Assembly: GCA_903910555.1 (NCBI GenBank)
Contig: CAIVZZ010000005.1
Span: forward strand, 1-64,000
Direction of reading: 5' to 3'
From: an uncultured Gemmatimonadota bacterium
GTDB taxonomy: Bacteria; Gemmatimonadota; Gemmatimonadetes; Gemmatimonadales; Gemmatimonadaceae
DNA length: 64,000 bases
Shown piece by piece: positions 1 to 10,294 of this stretch (within the stretch, counting starts at the first letter, position 1; every line of letters begins with the position of its first letter). Both the position numbers and the translations under genes were made by a program. Under the pieces are notes generated by a model. It searched no databases. It saw only the letters and a list, made by a program, of their open reading frames with translations, and had not been told where the DNA came from.

Positions 1-141
1 ACCTTCGCCTTGAACTCGGGGGCATGGTTCCGGCGGGATCGTTTCGACATCGGGGACTCCTCCAGTGGTGAGCAAACTTTCGCTCGGGGAGCCCGCTTGT
101 CCACCTATCTCAGCTGTTCAGAAAACCGGGGCCACTTCTGA

Positions 142-360
142 ACCGCGACCATCAAATTCGTCATCGACACGACGGGTCGCGTGGATTTGGCGACAGTGCA
201 GACGCTGACCGCGACGAATCCGGCGTTCGCGAACGCCGTACTCGTCGCGCTGCCGAGGATGCGCTTTCATCCGGCGCACATGGGTGAGAAACTGGTGCGG
301 CAGATATCGCAGCAAGAATTCAAGTTCCAGCTCACGCGCCTCGCGTCCGGGCACCCCTAG
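142..360 (+). pseudogene. TonB C-terminal-domain-like remnant
   Basis: Frame 1 reads TATIKFVIDTTGRVDLATVQTLTATNPAFANAVLVALPRMRFHPAHMGEKLVRQISQQEFKFQLTRLASGHP*, typical TonB_C pattern (FVxDTTGRV...ALPRMRFHPA); preceded in frame by TGA at 139-141 and no start codon. Confidence 0.5.
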
Positions 361-372
361 AGAGCGGCAGTT

Positions 373-420
373 AAACAAATCAGCCGCAGCGGAAAATAAC
401 GCTGCGGCTGATTTGTTTTT
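373..420. terminator. Bidirectional intrinsic terminator
   Basis: ACAAATCAGCCGCAGC (375-390) / GCTGCGGCTGATTTGT (401-416) perfect stem, 10-nt loop, T-tract on + side, between convergent genes. Confidence 0.85.
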
Positions 421-438
421 CTGCCCTGCGAAACTCGG

Positions 439-1659
<1,221 letters not shown>

Positions 1660-1663
1660 GGGA

Positions 1664-3415
1664 CTAGTTCCCCCTGCCGCCGCCCGGTCCGCCCGGTCCA
1701 CGGCCGGCGCCACCCGGCGCGCTGCCGCCCAACGGACTCGCTCCTGCCTTCATTTGATCGTTCTGCTGCTGACGCTTCGCCTGCAGTGCTGCGGCGCTGA
1801 GCATCGCGACCTTGTCGCCTTCCTTGAGACCGTCGCCGAGCACTTCGGTGTAGTCGTAGTTCGCGACGCCGAGACGGACCGTGCGGGCTTCCCAAGTCGT
1901 GCCCTTCTGCACGAACACGAGGCCGGTGCGCGGACGCGTGCGTGCGTTGCCCTGCTGGCCGAAGCCGCCGCCTGCCGCGCCACCAGCGGCACCACCCGCG
2001 CCTGCCATTCCACCGCGGCCGCCGGCACCACCTGCACCGCCCGCGCCGCCGCCGTTACCGCCGTCACGCGCTTTGCGCGCGCAGGCACCCGACACCTGCA
2101 TATCAACGCCGAGTTCCGTGTACGCCGCTTTCATGTCGCCCATCATCTTCTGACGGTCGGCGCCCGGATCACGCATCTTCGTGCGCATGTCGTCCATCTT
2201 CTTCGCGACTGCCGGCTTTTTCTTCATCGCCGCGTCGACTTTTTTGCAATCGGCATCGGTGACCTGAACCGGCGGACCGCGCATACCGCCGCCCTGTCCG
2301 CCGCCCTGACCACCCTGCAACGGCAGTGCGAGCTCGCCATTGCTGATGTAGACCTGGCGTCCGCCACCTGCGCCGCCGCGGCCACCCTGGCCGCCGCCCT
2401 GGCCACCACCACCGGGGCCGCCCTGTCCGCCGCCACCACCACCGCCGCCACTCGCGCGCATCTGTGCCTTCACGCTGTCCGGATTCAATCCGAGGAGCGC
2501 TGCGGCCTGCGTGGCTTCACGCGGCGAGCGGATCGCGTCGTTCGGAACCGCGATCGCATCGAGACGTGTATCGGCGACGATCGAGACTTCGCCGTTCATG
2601 CCCGGCTGGAGCAGTCCCTCGCTGTTGTCGAGTGACACGAGCGTCGCGAACATCGTGACGTTCTGCTGCACCGTCGCCTGCGGTTCGATATGGTCGACCT
2701 TTCCGATGAACGGATGGTCGGGGAATGCATCGACCGTGACGTTCACGGTCTGTCCCGGCTTCACCATTCCGATATCTGTTTCAGCGACCAGCGCGCGCGA
2801 GCGAACCTTCGTGAGGTCTGCCATCGTCGCGATGACCGTGCCGCCGCTGACCGACGTCGCGCCAGCCTGAATGACCTGGCCGATCGACACGGGCTTCGTG
2901 AGGATCGTACCGACCGTCGTTGCGCCGACCCGCGCATCGATCAGCGCCTGCGCGCCGAGATCGACGTTTGCCTTGTTGCGGACATCCTGCGCCTGCGCGC
3001 TCGCAAATGCGGTCTGCGCCGCTTCGAGATCCGGCATCGCGATGATGTGCTGCTTGTAGAGGTCCTGCTGACGCGCGAGCTGTGCTTTCGCGACGTTCAG
3101 GTTGGCCTCCGACGCGCCGTAGTCGGCCTGGTTCTGGAGATACTGCTGGTGCAGAATCGTCGTATCGATCTGCACGATCAGGTCACCTGGCTTCACGAAG
3201 TAGCCGATGTCGATCGGCATCGCCATGACCTGACCCGACGCCGTCTTCGACTTCACTTCGACGATGTTGATCGGCTCGATGACGCCCGTGGCTTCGGCGG
3301 TCACGATGATGTCGCGGCGCTGAATTGTCGCGGTCTGAATCGGCACCGCCTTGACAGCGGAGGACGAGCAGCCGGCGGCGGCGATAAGTGCTAGGTACAG
3401 GATCTTGCGGTTCAC
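1664..3415 (-). CDS. RND/MacA-type periplasmic adaptor subunit with long Gly-rich insertion
   Basis: Lipoprotein-like N-term (MNRKILYLALIAAAGCSSS), adaptor motifs (GVIEPINIVEVKSKTASGQV, PVSIGQVIQAG); large GGGQGG-type insert. Confidence 0.9.
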   Translation of the reverse strand: MNRKILYLALIAAAGCSSSAVKAVPIQTATIQRRDIIVTAEATGVIEPINIVEVKSKTASGQVMAMPIDIGYFVKPGDLIVQIDTTILHQQYLQNQADYGASEANLNVAKAQLARQQDLYKQHIIAMPDLEAAQTAFASAQAQDVRNKANVDLGAQALIDARVGATTVGTILTKPVSIGQVIQAGATSVSGGTVIATMADLTKVRSRALVAETDIGMVKPGQTVNVTVDAFPDHPFIGKVDHIEPQATVQQNVTMFATLVSLDNSEGLLQPGMNGEVSIVADTRLDAIAVPNDAIRSPREATQAAALLGLNPDSVKAQMRASGGGGGGGGQGGPGGGGQGGGQGGRGGAGGGRQVYISNGELALPLQGGQGGGQGGGMRGPPVQVTDADCKKVDAAMKKKPAVAKKMDDMRTKMRDPGADRQKMMGDMKAAYTELGVDMQVSGACARKARDGGNGGGAGGAGGAGGRGGMAGAGGAAGGAAGGGFGQQGNARTRPRTGLVFVQKGTTWEARTVRLGVANYDYTEVLGDGLKEGDKVAMLSAAALQAKRQQQNDQMKAGASPLGGSAPGGAGRGPGGPGGGRGN

Positions 3416-3502
3416 AGCAAACTCCGGCTTTGGATGATGCGGTATTGGGATGCGGAATGCGGTACGGTGACGACTTCGAGCGTTACTTCCGTTTGTTGCG
3501 CG

Positions 3503-4819
3503 CTACTTCAGATCGCGGCCGATGAGGGCCTCGATATTCGCTTTCGCGGTACGCGCGTTGAGGCGCGCCGTGATCAGGTTGAAGCGCGCGAGGTCGAGCG
3601 CGGCCTGCGCTGTGGTGACGTCGACCTGCAGCGCCGTGCCGATGTTGTAGCGCTGCTGCTGGACGCGGAGGTTTTCCGTGGCCGACTGGATCTGCAGGAG
3701 CTGCAGCGTGATCGTCTGCTGCGCCGTCTGGTAGTTCACCAGGAACTGCGTGAGGTTCTGCTGGGCGAGGAACTTCGCGTCACGCAGATTGGCCTGCGCA
3801 TTGTCCTCGGAAATCCGCGCGAGAATGATACTCTGCTCGCGCGTATAGTTGTTGAAGATCGTGTACGACGCCGCGATGCCGAAGCGCGTGCTGGTGCTCG
3901 TCGGCCCGCCGCCGAAATCGAATCCCTGCGTCGACTTCGGATTCTGTCCGTACGAGCCGCTCGCCGTAATCGACGGCAGGTAGCCGGTGTTCGAGGCTTT
4001 GTGCAGCGCCTGTGTTACGGCGTATGACGCCGCGGCCGCTCTGATCGACGGCCCTTCGAGTGCCATTTTCGTGAGCGAACCAGCGTCGACATCGACGCGG
4101 CCGATATCCGACGTGTCCGCCGCGACGGCCGTGACCATGACCGGCGAAGCAACAAGGCGTGTCAGCGCCGCGTTGGCATTGAGCAGAAGATTTTGCGCCG
4201 TGATAATCGCGAGCTGCGCGGTGCCAACACCGAGCGCGCCCGTGAGCGAGTCAGCGCGCGTGGCGGCGCCGGCGAGCATCTTCGCAGCCGACACCTGCAG
4301 CGCCTGCTGCGCTTCTTCGAGCTGACGCTTCGCAGCGGACTCCTGCTCGCGCGCCGCGAGAATCGCGAAGTACTGCACTTTCACGCTGAGCGCGACGCTG
4401 TAGCGCTGCGACACATCCGATGCGACTGCGGCATCGAGCGTTGCCCCCGCGGCCTTGTAGTCATACCAGTGCGCGCCGCCGTCGAACACGGTGAGGTTCG
4501 ACGTAATGTTGCGGCTGTACGTCCACGGCAGACCGGAAATCGCGACCGGCGTGCCCTGAATGAACTGTGTGCCGCCCTGATTCGTTGCCGAGTAACCAAG
4601 CGCAAGACTCGGCAGGAACTGTGACTTCGCAAAGGTGATGCCCGCCCTGCCGCTTACTTCGCTGTTGCGCGAAGCGACGGTGAGCGGGGAGTTCAGCACT
4701 GCGAGGCGGACGGCTTCGTCAACCGAGATGGGCCGCGGGTTGTCGGCGCCCTGTTGCGCTGCTGCGAGCGCAGGGACGATGGCGAGGGCGAGGGCACCGC
4801 GAATGAACCAGGACTTCAT
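3503..4819 (-). CDS. TolC family outer membrane protein
   Basis: Signal peptide, ISVDEAVRLAVLNSP, coiled-coil repeats and C-term TAQAALDLARFNLITARLNARTAKANIEALIGRDL. Confidence 0.9.
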   Translation of the reverse strand: MKSWFIRGALALAIVPALAAAQQGADNPRPISVDEAVRLAVLNSPLTVASRNSEVSGRAGITFAKSQFLPSLALGYSATNQGGTQFIQGTPVAISGLPWTYSRNITSNLTVFDGGAHWYDYKAAGATLDAAVASDVSQRYSVALSVKVQYFAILAAREQESAAKRQLEEAQQALQVSAAKMLAGAATRADSLTGALGVGTAQLAIITAQNLLLNANAALTRLVASPVMVTAVAADTSDIGRVDVDAGSLTKMALEGPSIRAAAASYAVTQALHKASNTGYLPSITASGSYGQNPKSTQGFDFGGGPTSTSTRFGIAASYTIFNNYTREQSIILARISEDNAQANLRDAKFLAQQNLTQFLVNYQTAQQTITLQLLQIQSATENLRVQQQRYNIGTALQVDVTTAQAALDLARFNLITARLNARTAKANIEALIGRDLK

Positions 4820-5178
4820 TTCTTCTCCGTGCGCGGCGCGTTGTCGCGCTGCATCTGTTCGTAAATGGACTTCTGGTCGGGCGTGAGGAGCTGCAAAAGG
4901 CGCTGACGGGCGTGGCTGTTAACCGAGTCCGTTGCAGGCCGGACGGGCGACATCAGAATCGAGTCTGCGCGGTTGCGTTCGTCAAATATCGTGTTCGCCG
5001 AATCGCGCTGCGCGGGCGTGAAGTGCAGATCGTTGAACAGACGCGCACGCATCTGGCCGCGGTCGTAGGGACGCGGCCCGACGCCAACGACGAGGCGGTC
5101 GACGGCCACGCCAACCGCGGCTCCCGCCAATGCGGCGCCGAGGTAGAACGCGAGCGCGATGCTTTTCGTGCGTGTCAT
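4816..5178 (-). CDS. Spy/CpxP-like periplasmic sensor protein
   Basis: N-terminal TM plus FNDLHFTPAQRDSANTIFDERN...LLQLLTPDQKSIYEQMQ (two LTPxQ motifs). Confidence 0.7.
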   Translation of the reverse strand: MTRTKSIALAFYLGAALAGAAVGVAVDRLVVGVGPRPYDRGQMRARLFNDLHFTPAQRDSANTIFDERNRADSILMSPVRPATDSVNSHARQRLLQLLTPDQKSIYEQMQRDNAPRTEKK

Positions 5179-5191
5179 TACGTGAGCGGTA

Positions 5192-5569
5192 TTAGCGGCC
5201 GGTCAGCGCGCGCAGCGTGATCTGCTGCGGAGTAAGCTTGTCGCGCTCGGCAACTTCCAGCAGGTCGATCGTTGCAGGGTCGACGATCGTCTGATACGCC
5301 ATGCGCGTTGCCTGCTGCGTCTGTGACCGCAGCACCATCGCGCCCGCGACGATCACCGCGAGGCCCGCGGCCATCAGTCCGACGCGCAGCCAGCGATCCG
5401 GTACCGTCCACCATTCATCCGCGGCAACCGCTGCGTCGATGCGCGCGTTGATCCGCTGCTCGAGACCGGTCCACCACGCACCATCCGCGGGGGCGGCATA
5501 AATCGAGCGCAGTTCGCGCGTCAGGTCGTCGTCTCGAACCAATTCGGGTCCGCGGAATTCCGTCGTCAT
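5192..5569 (-). CDS. Hypothetical single-TM protein, possible anti-sigma factor
   Basis: Overlaps ECF sigma gene by 4 bp; one TM (WLRVGLMAAGLAVIVAGAMVL). Confidence 0.55.
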   Translation of the reverse strand: MTTEFRGPELVRDDDLTRELRSIYAAPADGAWWTGLEQRINARIDAAVAADEWWTVPDRWLRVGLMAAGLAVIVAGAMVLRSQTQQATRMAYQTIVDPATIDLLEVAERDKLTPQQITLRALTGR

Positions 5570-6171
5570 AGTTCACTCCGTACTGAGCCGAGCACTTCGC
5601 GCAGGTTTGACCTGGCGTAGTGCAAATCCGATCGCGCGGTTCCCTCGGGAATTCCGAGAGTGACGCCGATCTCTGCATGCTTGAACCCTTCCACATCGTG
5701 CAAAACGATTACCGCACGCTGCCGTGCGGGCAGCGAATCCAGCGCATCCTTCAGCCGCTGGCGAAGCTCACTCGATTCAGCCGGATCGCGGAACGGCGAT
5801 GCCACCGTTTCCGGCAGCTCATCCGCATCGCGAACCTTGCGGCGGCGCGTAATGTCGAGCGCCGCGTTCGCCACGATTCGATGAAGCCATGCACCAAACG
5901 CCTGATCCGGCAGGAACCGGTGAAGGGCGCGATACGCGTGCAGGAATGCCTCCTGCACGGCGTCTTCCGCGTCCTCGTGATTGACGACGATCGCACGCGC
6001 CACTGCGTATGCACGCCGTTCATGCGTGCGCACCAACTGGGAAAACGCTTCGCGTTCCCCCCGCTGCGCCGCGAGCACCAACGCGCGTTCGTCAGCCGGA
6101 CGTTCAGCCACGACGCGTGCCCTCGGCGGCAACAGACCCGTTGACCGTTCTGCAATCGCAGCTGCGGTCAT
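5566..6171 (-). CDS. ECF RNA polymerase sigma factor
   Basis: Region 2 (AVARAIVVNHEDAEDAVQEAFLHAYRALHRF...WLHRIVANAALDITRRRKV) and region 4 (LPARQRAVIVLHDVEGFKHAEIGVTLGIPEGTARSDLHYAR). Confidence 0.95.
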   Translation of the reverse strand: MTAAAIAERSTGLLPPRARVVAERPADERALVLAAQRGEREAFSQLVRTHERRAYAVARAIVVNHEDAEDAVQEAFLHAYRALHRFLPDQAFGAWLHRIVANAALDITRRRKVRDADELPETVASPFRDPAESSELRQRLKDALDSLPARQRAVIVLHDVEGFKHAEIGVTLGIPEGTARSDLHYARSNLREVLGSVRSEL

Positions 6172-6272
6172 TCGATCGCCTCACGATTCACACTCCAAGT
6201 ACGGGGCGCTGAACCCGAACGTTGGTGCGATTCGTGTGTTTGGGGGCCGGCAGGAGCAACCCGTAACCGGCG

Positions 6273-6830
6273 TCACGGGGCGACGCTGCCGCCCAGCCCC
6301 AGTAAATCGGCCCGGTCCCGCATGGAGCGGATCACGAGTGCGATATGAGCATCGAGGTCGACGCCAAGCTCCGCTGCTCCGCGGAGGACGTCGTCGCGGT
6401 TCACGCCGCGAGCGAAAGCCTTGTCCTTCATCTTCTTCTTGACCGATGACGGCTCAAGGTCGTTCACGCTGCGCGAGGGACGTACCAGTGCCGAGGCGGT
6501 ACACAATCCAGCCAGTTCGTCCACGGCGAACAGCGTTTTCGACATACGCGTTTCACGCGCCACACCCGTGTAGTCCGCGTGGCCGAGGATGGCTTGAAGC
6601 ACGTCCTCCGGATACCCCATTGAACGAAGCACGCGCACACCTTCCGATGGGTGCTCCGCATCGGCGGCGTGTGCGTTGTTTGGGAAGCGCTCGTAGTCGA
6701 AGTCGTGCATCAGGCCGGCCAGGCCCCAGCGTTCGACGTCTTCACCGAACTGTTCCGCGTATGCGCGCATCGCGCCCTCGACCGCGAGCATATGCTTGCG
6801 GAGCGAGTCGCTCGGCGTCCACTCCTCCAT
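6273..6830 (-). CDS. HD domain-containing hydrolase
   Basis: GLMHDFDYERFPN...EHPSEGVRVLRSMGYPEDVLQAILGHADYTG. Confidence 0.85.
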   Translation of the reverse strand: MEEWTPSDSLRKHMLAVEGAMRAYAEQFGEDVERWGLAGLMHDFDYERFPNNAHAADAEHPSEGVRVLRSMGYPEDVLQAILGHADYTGVARETRMSKTLFAVDELAGLCTASALVRPSRSVNDLEPSSVKKKMKDKAFARGVNRDDVLRGAAELGVDLDAHIALVIRSMRDRADLLGLGGSVAP

Positions 6831-6879
6831 CAGGGCAAGAGCGGTTTCGCGCGAGGGGAGCGGCGTGTCGGCGGAAATG

Positions 6880-7467
6880 TTACGGCTTCCCGATAAGCTT
6901 TTCGAGATCGCTGTTCTGCGAGTTCAGCAGATCTGTCGCGCTCTTTTTCTGCGTGTCGGGAACGACGGCGAGCGCGTCCGTCATGTCCGCGCTGTGCCTG
7001 TCGCGATAGTCCGCCATCATCTTGCGAAGTTCGCGCATCGCCGCTTGTGCCTGCGCCTGCTCGCCGGCTGAACTCGCCGAAGATGAGATCGCCTGATCGG
7101 TGGCTCCGCCGTGCATTCCCGCGCCCGCCGCGACCGGTGCCGCCGCTGCGGGTGAGCGCGTCCACTTGTAGATCGAATCGTACGTCGCAAAGAACTGCGC
7201 GTTGCGATCGTTGATTTTCTTCTCGACGGCCTTCAGCTGCGCGACGGTTGAGTCGGCCAGCGAGGCCTTCTTCTTTTTGTCGATCAGCAGCGAAGCCGGA
7301 TTCAGGTCCTGCAAATCGCGCCCCGACGGCGCTTTCACGGTCGTTGGCGGCGGGGCCATCGCGCCCGACGTCACGCCGGACGGATCGCCGCCGCGGGTAC
7401 GTTGTGCGAAAACGGCGGCGGGAATGCACGCCGCAATTGCGACGGCGCAAAAAAGACGTGTACGCAT
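6880..7467 (-). CDS. Exported hypothetical protein
   Basis: ORF 6880..7524; signal peptide MRTRLFCAVAIAACIPAAVFAQ. Confidence 0.6.
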   Translation of the reverse strand: MRTRLFCAVAIAACIPAAVFAQRTRGGDPSGVTSGAMAPPPTTVKAPSGRDLQDLNPASLLIDKKKKASLADSTVAQLKAVEKKINDRNAQFFATYDSIYKWTRSPAAAAPVAAGAGMHGGATDQAISSSASSAGEQAQAQAAMRELRKMMADYRDRHSADMTDALAVVPDTQKKSATDLLNSQNSDLEKLIGKP

Positions 7468-7540
7468 ATTGGAGCCTTCTTTGGAGACAAGTTCGGGCGG
7501 GTGGGTTCCCGGCCCCTGAGGCAAATTACAACGCCAAACG

Positions 7541-9112
7541 CTAATGCGCTTGGACTGCCGCCCGCCCCTTGCCGTGGCGCCAGAATAGCATCAGCGGCAG
7601 GGAACAGCAGAGCGCGATCCCGCTCAGAATGTAGATCCTCGAGAACGCGAGCACGCTCGCCTGGGCGCCGACCATCCGGTCCATCACCATCAGCGCCTGC
7701 TGGTGCGAAATCGCGGGGTTCATCCCGCGTGCGACCATGCCATTGCTGATGAACTCCAAACGCGCCTGCGCGTCCGTGCCGACCGTGACGACGTGCTGTG
7801 TCAGCTGGCTCTTAGCCTGGAACGTGAAGCGGGAGAGCAGGGTTGCGAGCATCGCGATTCCGAGCGATCCACCGAGCTGGCGGGTGAGGTTGAACATACC
7901 GGTGCCCTGCGGAATCTCCCACGGCTTGAGTTCAGCCATCGACGCACTCGTGAGCGGAATGAAGATCAAGCCGAGCGATACGCCGCGGATGACCAGCGGC
8001 CAGAACAGATCGCCGGCGCCGGCGTCGAGCGTAAGCCGCGACAGCATCCACATGCACCAGAGAAAGCCGAGCGTACCGATGGCGATCAGCGGGCGCGCGT
8101 CGATTTTCGACGCAAAACGGCCCATGATCGCCATCGTGAACGCGGACGCGATGGCCCCCGGCAGGATGACGAGTCCCGTTTGATTCGCCGTAAACCCGTG
8201 CAGTGACTGCAGAAATATCGGCAGCACAAACACCGACCCGAACAGCGCAAACCCGAGCAGCATGGCCATCGCCACGCCGGTCGCGAGCTGCCGGCTTTTC
8301 AGCACGCGGAAATTAATTACCGGCTCTTTCGCCGTCATCTCGCGCCAGATCAGTCCGATGAACGAGCACCCCGAAATGATCGCGAGAGCGGTCACAAACT
8401 TCGACTCGAACCAGTCGTAGCGCTCGCCGCGCTCGAGCATCCACTGCAGCGCTCCAACGGCGGTGGTGAGCAGAAAAATTCCGGCCCAGTCGACAGTCTC
8501 AGCCTTCTCCTGGTGATCCGCGTTGCGCACGTAGCTCCACACCATCAGTCCCGCTATTAGTCCGAGCGGAAGATTGATGTAGAAAATCCACGGCCATTCC
8601 CAGTTGTCGACGATAAATCCGCCGAGGGTCGGTCCGAGTGTGGGGCCAACCATGATGCCGACACCGAACATCGCCTGGCCGATCGCGACTTCACTTGGCG
8701 GAAACGCTTCCCACAGAGTGGCCTGAGCCGTCGAGAGCAAAGCGCCGCCGCCGAGACCCTGCACGACGCGCCAGAAAACCAGCGCCTCGAGCGAGCGTGA
8801 CGCGCCGCAGAAGAATGAAGCGGCGACGAACAGCCCGATCGAAAAAGTGAGATAGCGGCGGCGGCCGTAGTACGCGGAGAGCCAGCCGGACATCGGAATC
8901 ACGATGACGTTTGCGATGATGTATCCCGTGGAAACCCACGAGATCTCGTCGAGCGTGGCGCCGAGATTTCCCATCATGTGGGGAATCGCGACGTTCACGA
9001 TCGACGTATCAATCAGTTCGAGCATCGCGGCCATCGTGACTGCGATTCCGATCAAATACTTGTAGCGGTACTTGTCGGCGTCGATCAACGGATCCGCCGT
9101 TGGCGAACTCAT
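7541..9112 (-). CDS. DHA2 family MFS efflux transporter (EmrB type)
   Basis: LIDTSIVNVAIPHMMGNLGATLDEISWVSTGYIIANVIVIPMSGWL; 14-TM pattern; adjacent HlyD and TolC. Confidence 0.95.
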   Translation of the reverse strand: MSSPTADPLIDADKYRYKYLIGIAVTMAAMLELIDTSIVNVAIPHMMGNLGATLDEISWVSTGYIIANVIVIPMSGWLSAYYGRRRYLTFSIGLFVAASFFCGASRSLEALVFWRVVQGLGGGALLSTAQATLWEAFPPSEVAIGQAMFGVGIMVGPTLGPTLGGFIVDNWEWPWIFYINLPLGLIAGLMVWSYVRNADHQEKAETVDWAGIFLLTTAVGALQWMLERGERYDWFESKFVTALAIISGCSFIGLIWREMTAKEPVINFRVLKSRQLATGVAMAMLLGFALFGSVFVLPIFLQSLHGFTANQTGLVILPGAIASAFTMAIMGRFASKIDARPLIAIGTLGFLWCMWMLSRLTLDAGAGDLFWPLVIRGVSLGLIFIPLTSASMAELKPWEIPQGTGMFNLTRQLGGSLGIAMLATLLSRFTFQAKSQLTQHVVTVGTDAQARLEFISNGMVARGMNPAISHQQALMVMDRMVGAQASVLAFSRIYILSGIALCCSLPLMLFWRHGKGRAAVQAH

Positions 9113-9140
9113 ACTGGGCCTGTTTTCCTTGTGACTTTTC

Positions 9141-10229
9141 TTACTTCGTTGCGACGTGCGCGGTTACGGACATGCCGGGACGCAGCGGCTGGGTCGTGCC
9201 GCATCCCTTCGTGATCTGAATGCGCACCGGAACGCGCTGTACGACTTTGGTGAAGTTGCCCGTCGAGTTGTCCGGCGGGAGCAGTGCGAACTTTGCGCCG
9301 GTTGCCGCGCTGACGCTCTCAACTTTCCCCTCTGCCTCGCAGCCCGGATACGAATCGACCTCGATGGCGACGGCCTGACCGACGTGCAGATCCGCGAGCT
9401 GCGTCTCTTTGAAGTTTGCAGTGATCCATACCGCCGAATCCGACACGAGCGTGAGGAGCGGCTGGCCGGGCTGAACGAGCTGGCCGACTTCGATCTGCTT
9501 GCGGCTCACGATGCCTGCGACCGGCGAGACGACTTTCGTATATGAGAGCTGGAGCGCGGCGTTGTCGCGCGTAGCCTTGGCACTGGCATAGCGCGCCTGC
9601 GCGAGCTTTCCGCCGATCTCGGCGTTCGAGAGCTGTGCGGCTGCGCTCCCTGCCTGACGCTGAACGGCGGCAAGATTCGCCGTCGCCTGATCGAACGCGG
9701 CCTGCGCAGCGTCGAGCTGCTGCTTTGAAACGATCTGTTTGCCGGCCAGTTCTTTGTAACGCGCGAGATCGGCGGTCGCCTTCGCAAGCGCGGACTTCGC
9801 CGATTCGATCTGCGCTTGCACGACCTGCCCCTGGCTCGTCGCGCCGCGGATCATCGCTTCAGCTTGGCCGTCGACGCCTTTGGTTCCCGCGACGTACGCC
9901 GCCGCAGAGACCTCGGCGTCCGCCTGCAACAGGCGCACCGCGTATTCAGATGAATCGATCAGGACGATCGGCTGGCCGATCTTCACATGATCGTTCTCGT
10001 CGACGCTGAGCGTCCGCACGAACCCGCCGACCTTGGCGAGCACGGGGACGATCGCGCCGTCGACCTGCGCGTTGTCCGTGGAAACATGCGCCTGATTGTA
10101 CAGAATCGTCTTCGCGGCCCATCCGAGACCGACGAGCGCGACGACAATGAGGATCGGAAGCACCGGACTGCGCTTGCCCGTCGCAGGGGTAGCGGTGCTG
10201 TCGCGGGCCGGAGTTGCTGTGGAAGCCAT
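9141..10229 (-). CDS. HlyD/EmrA family secretion protein
   Basis: VSTDNAQVDGAIVPVLAKVGGFVRTLSVDENDHVKIGQPIVLID...SYTKVVSPVAGIVSRKQIEVGQLVQPGQPLLTLV. Confidence 0.95.
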   Translation of the reverse strand: MASTATPARDSTATPATGKRSPVLPILIVVALVGLGWAAKTILYNQAHVSTDNAQVDGAIVPVLAKVGGFVRTLSVDENDHVKIGQPIVLIDSSEYAVRLLQADAEVSAAAYVAGTKGVDGQAEAMIRGATSQGQVVQAQIESAKSALAKATADLARYKELAGKQIVSKQQLDAAQAAFDQATANLAAVQRQAGSAAAQLSNAEIGGKLAQARYASAKATRDNAALQLSYTKVVSPVAGIVSRKQIEVGQLVQPGQPLLTLVSDSAVWITANFKETQLADLHVGQAVAIEVDSYPGCEAEGKVESVSAATGAKFALLPPDNSTGNFTKVVQRVPVRIQITKGCGTTQPLRPGMSVTAHVATK

Positions 10230-10294
10230 GGGTCTGTGTTCTCTAGCGAAAGGTGTTGGGCTACGGAAGTTGGGCGCTGAGCTTGTCGATTTGA

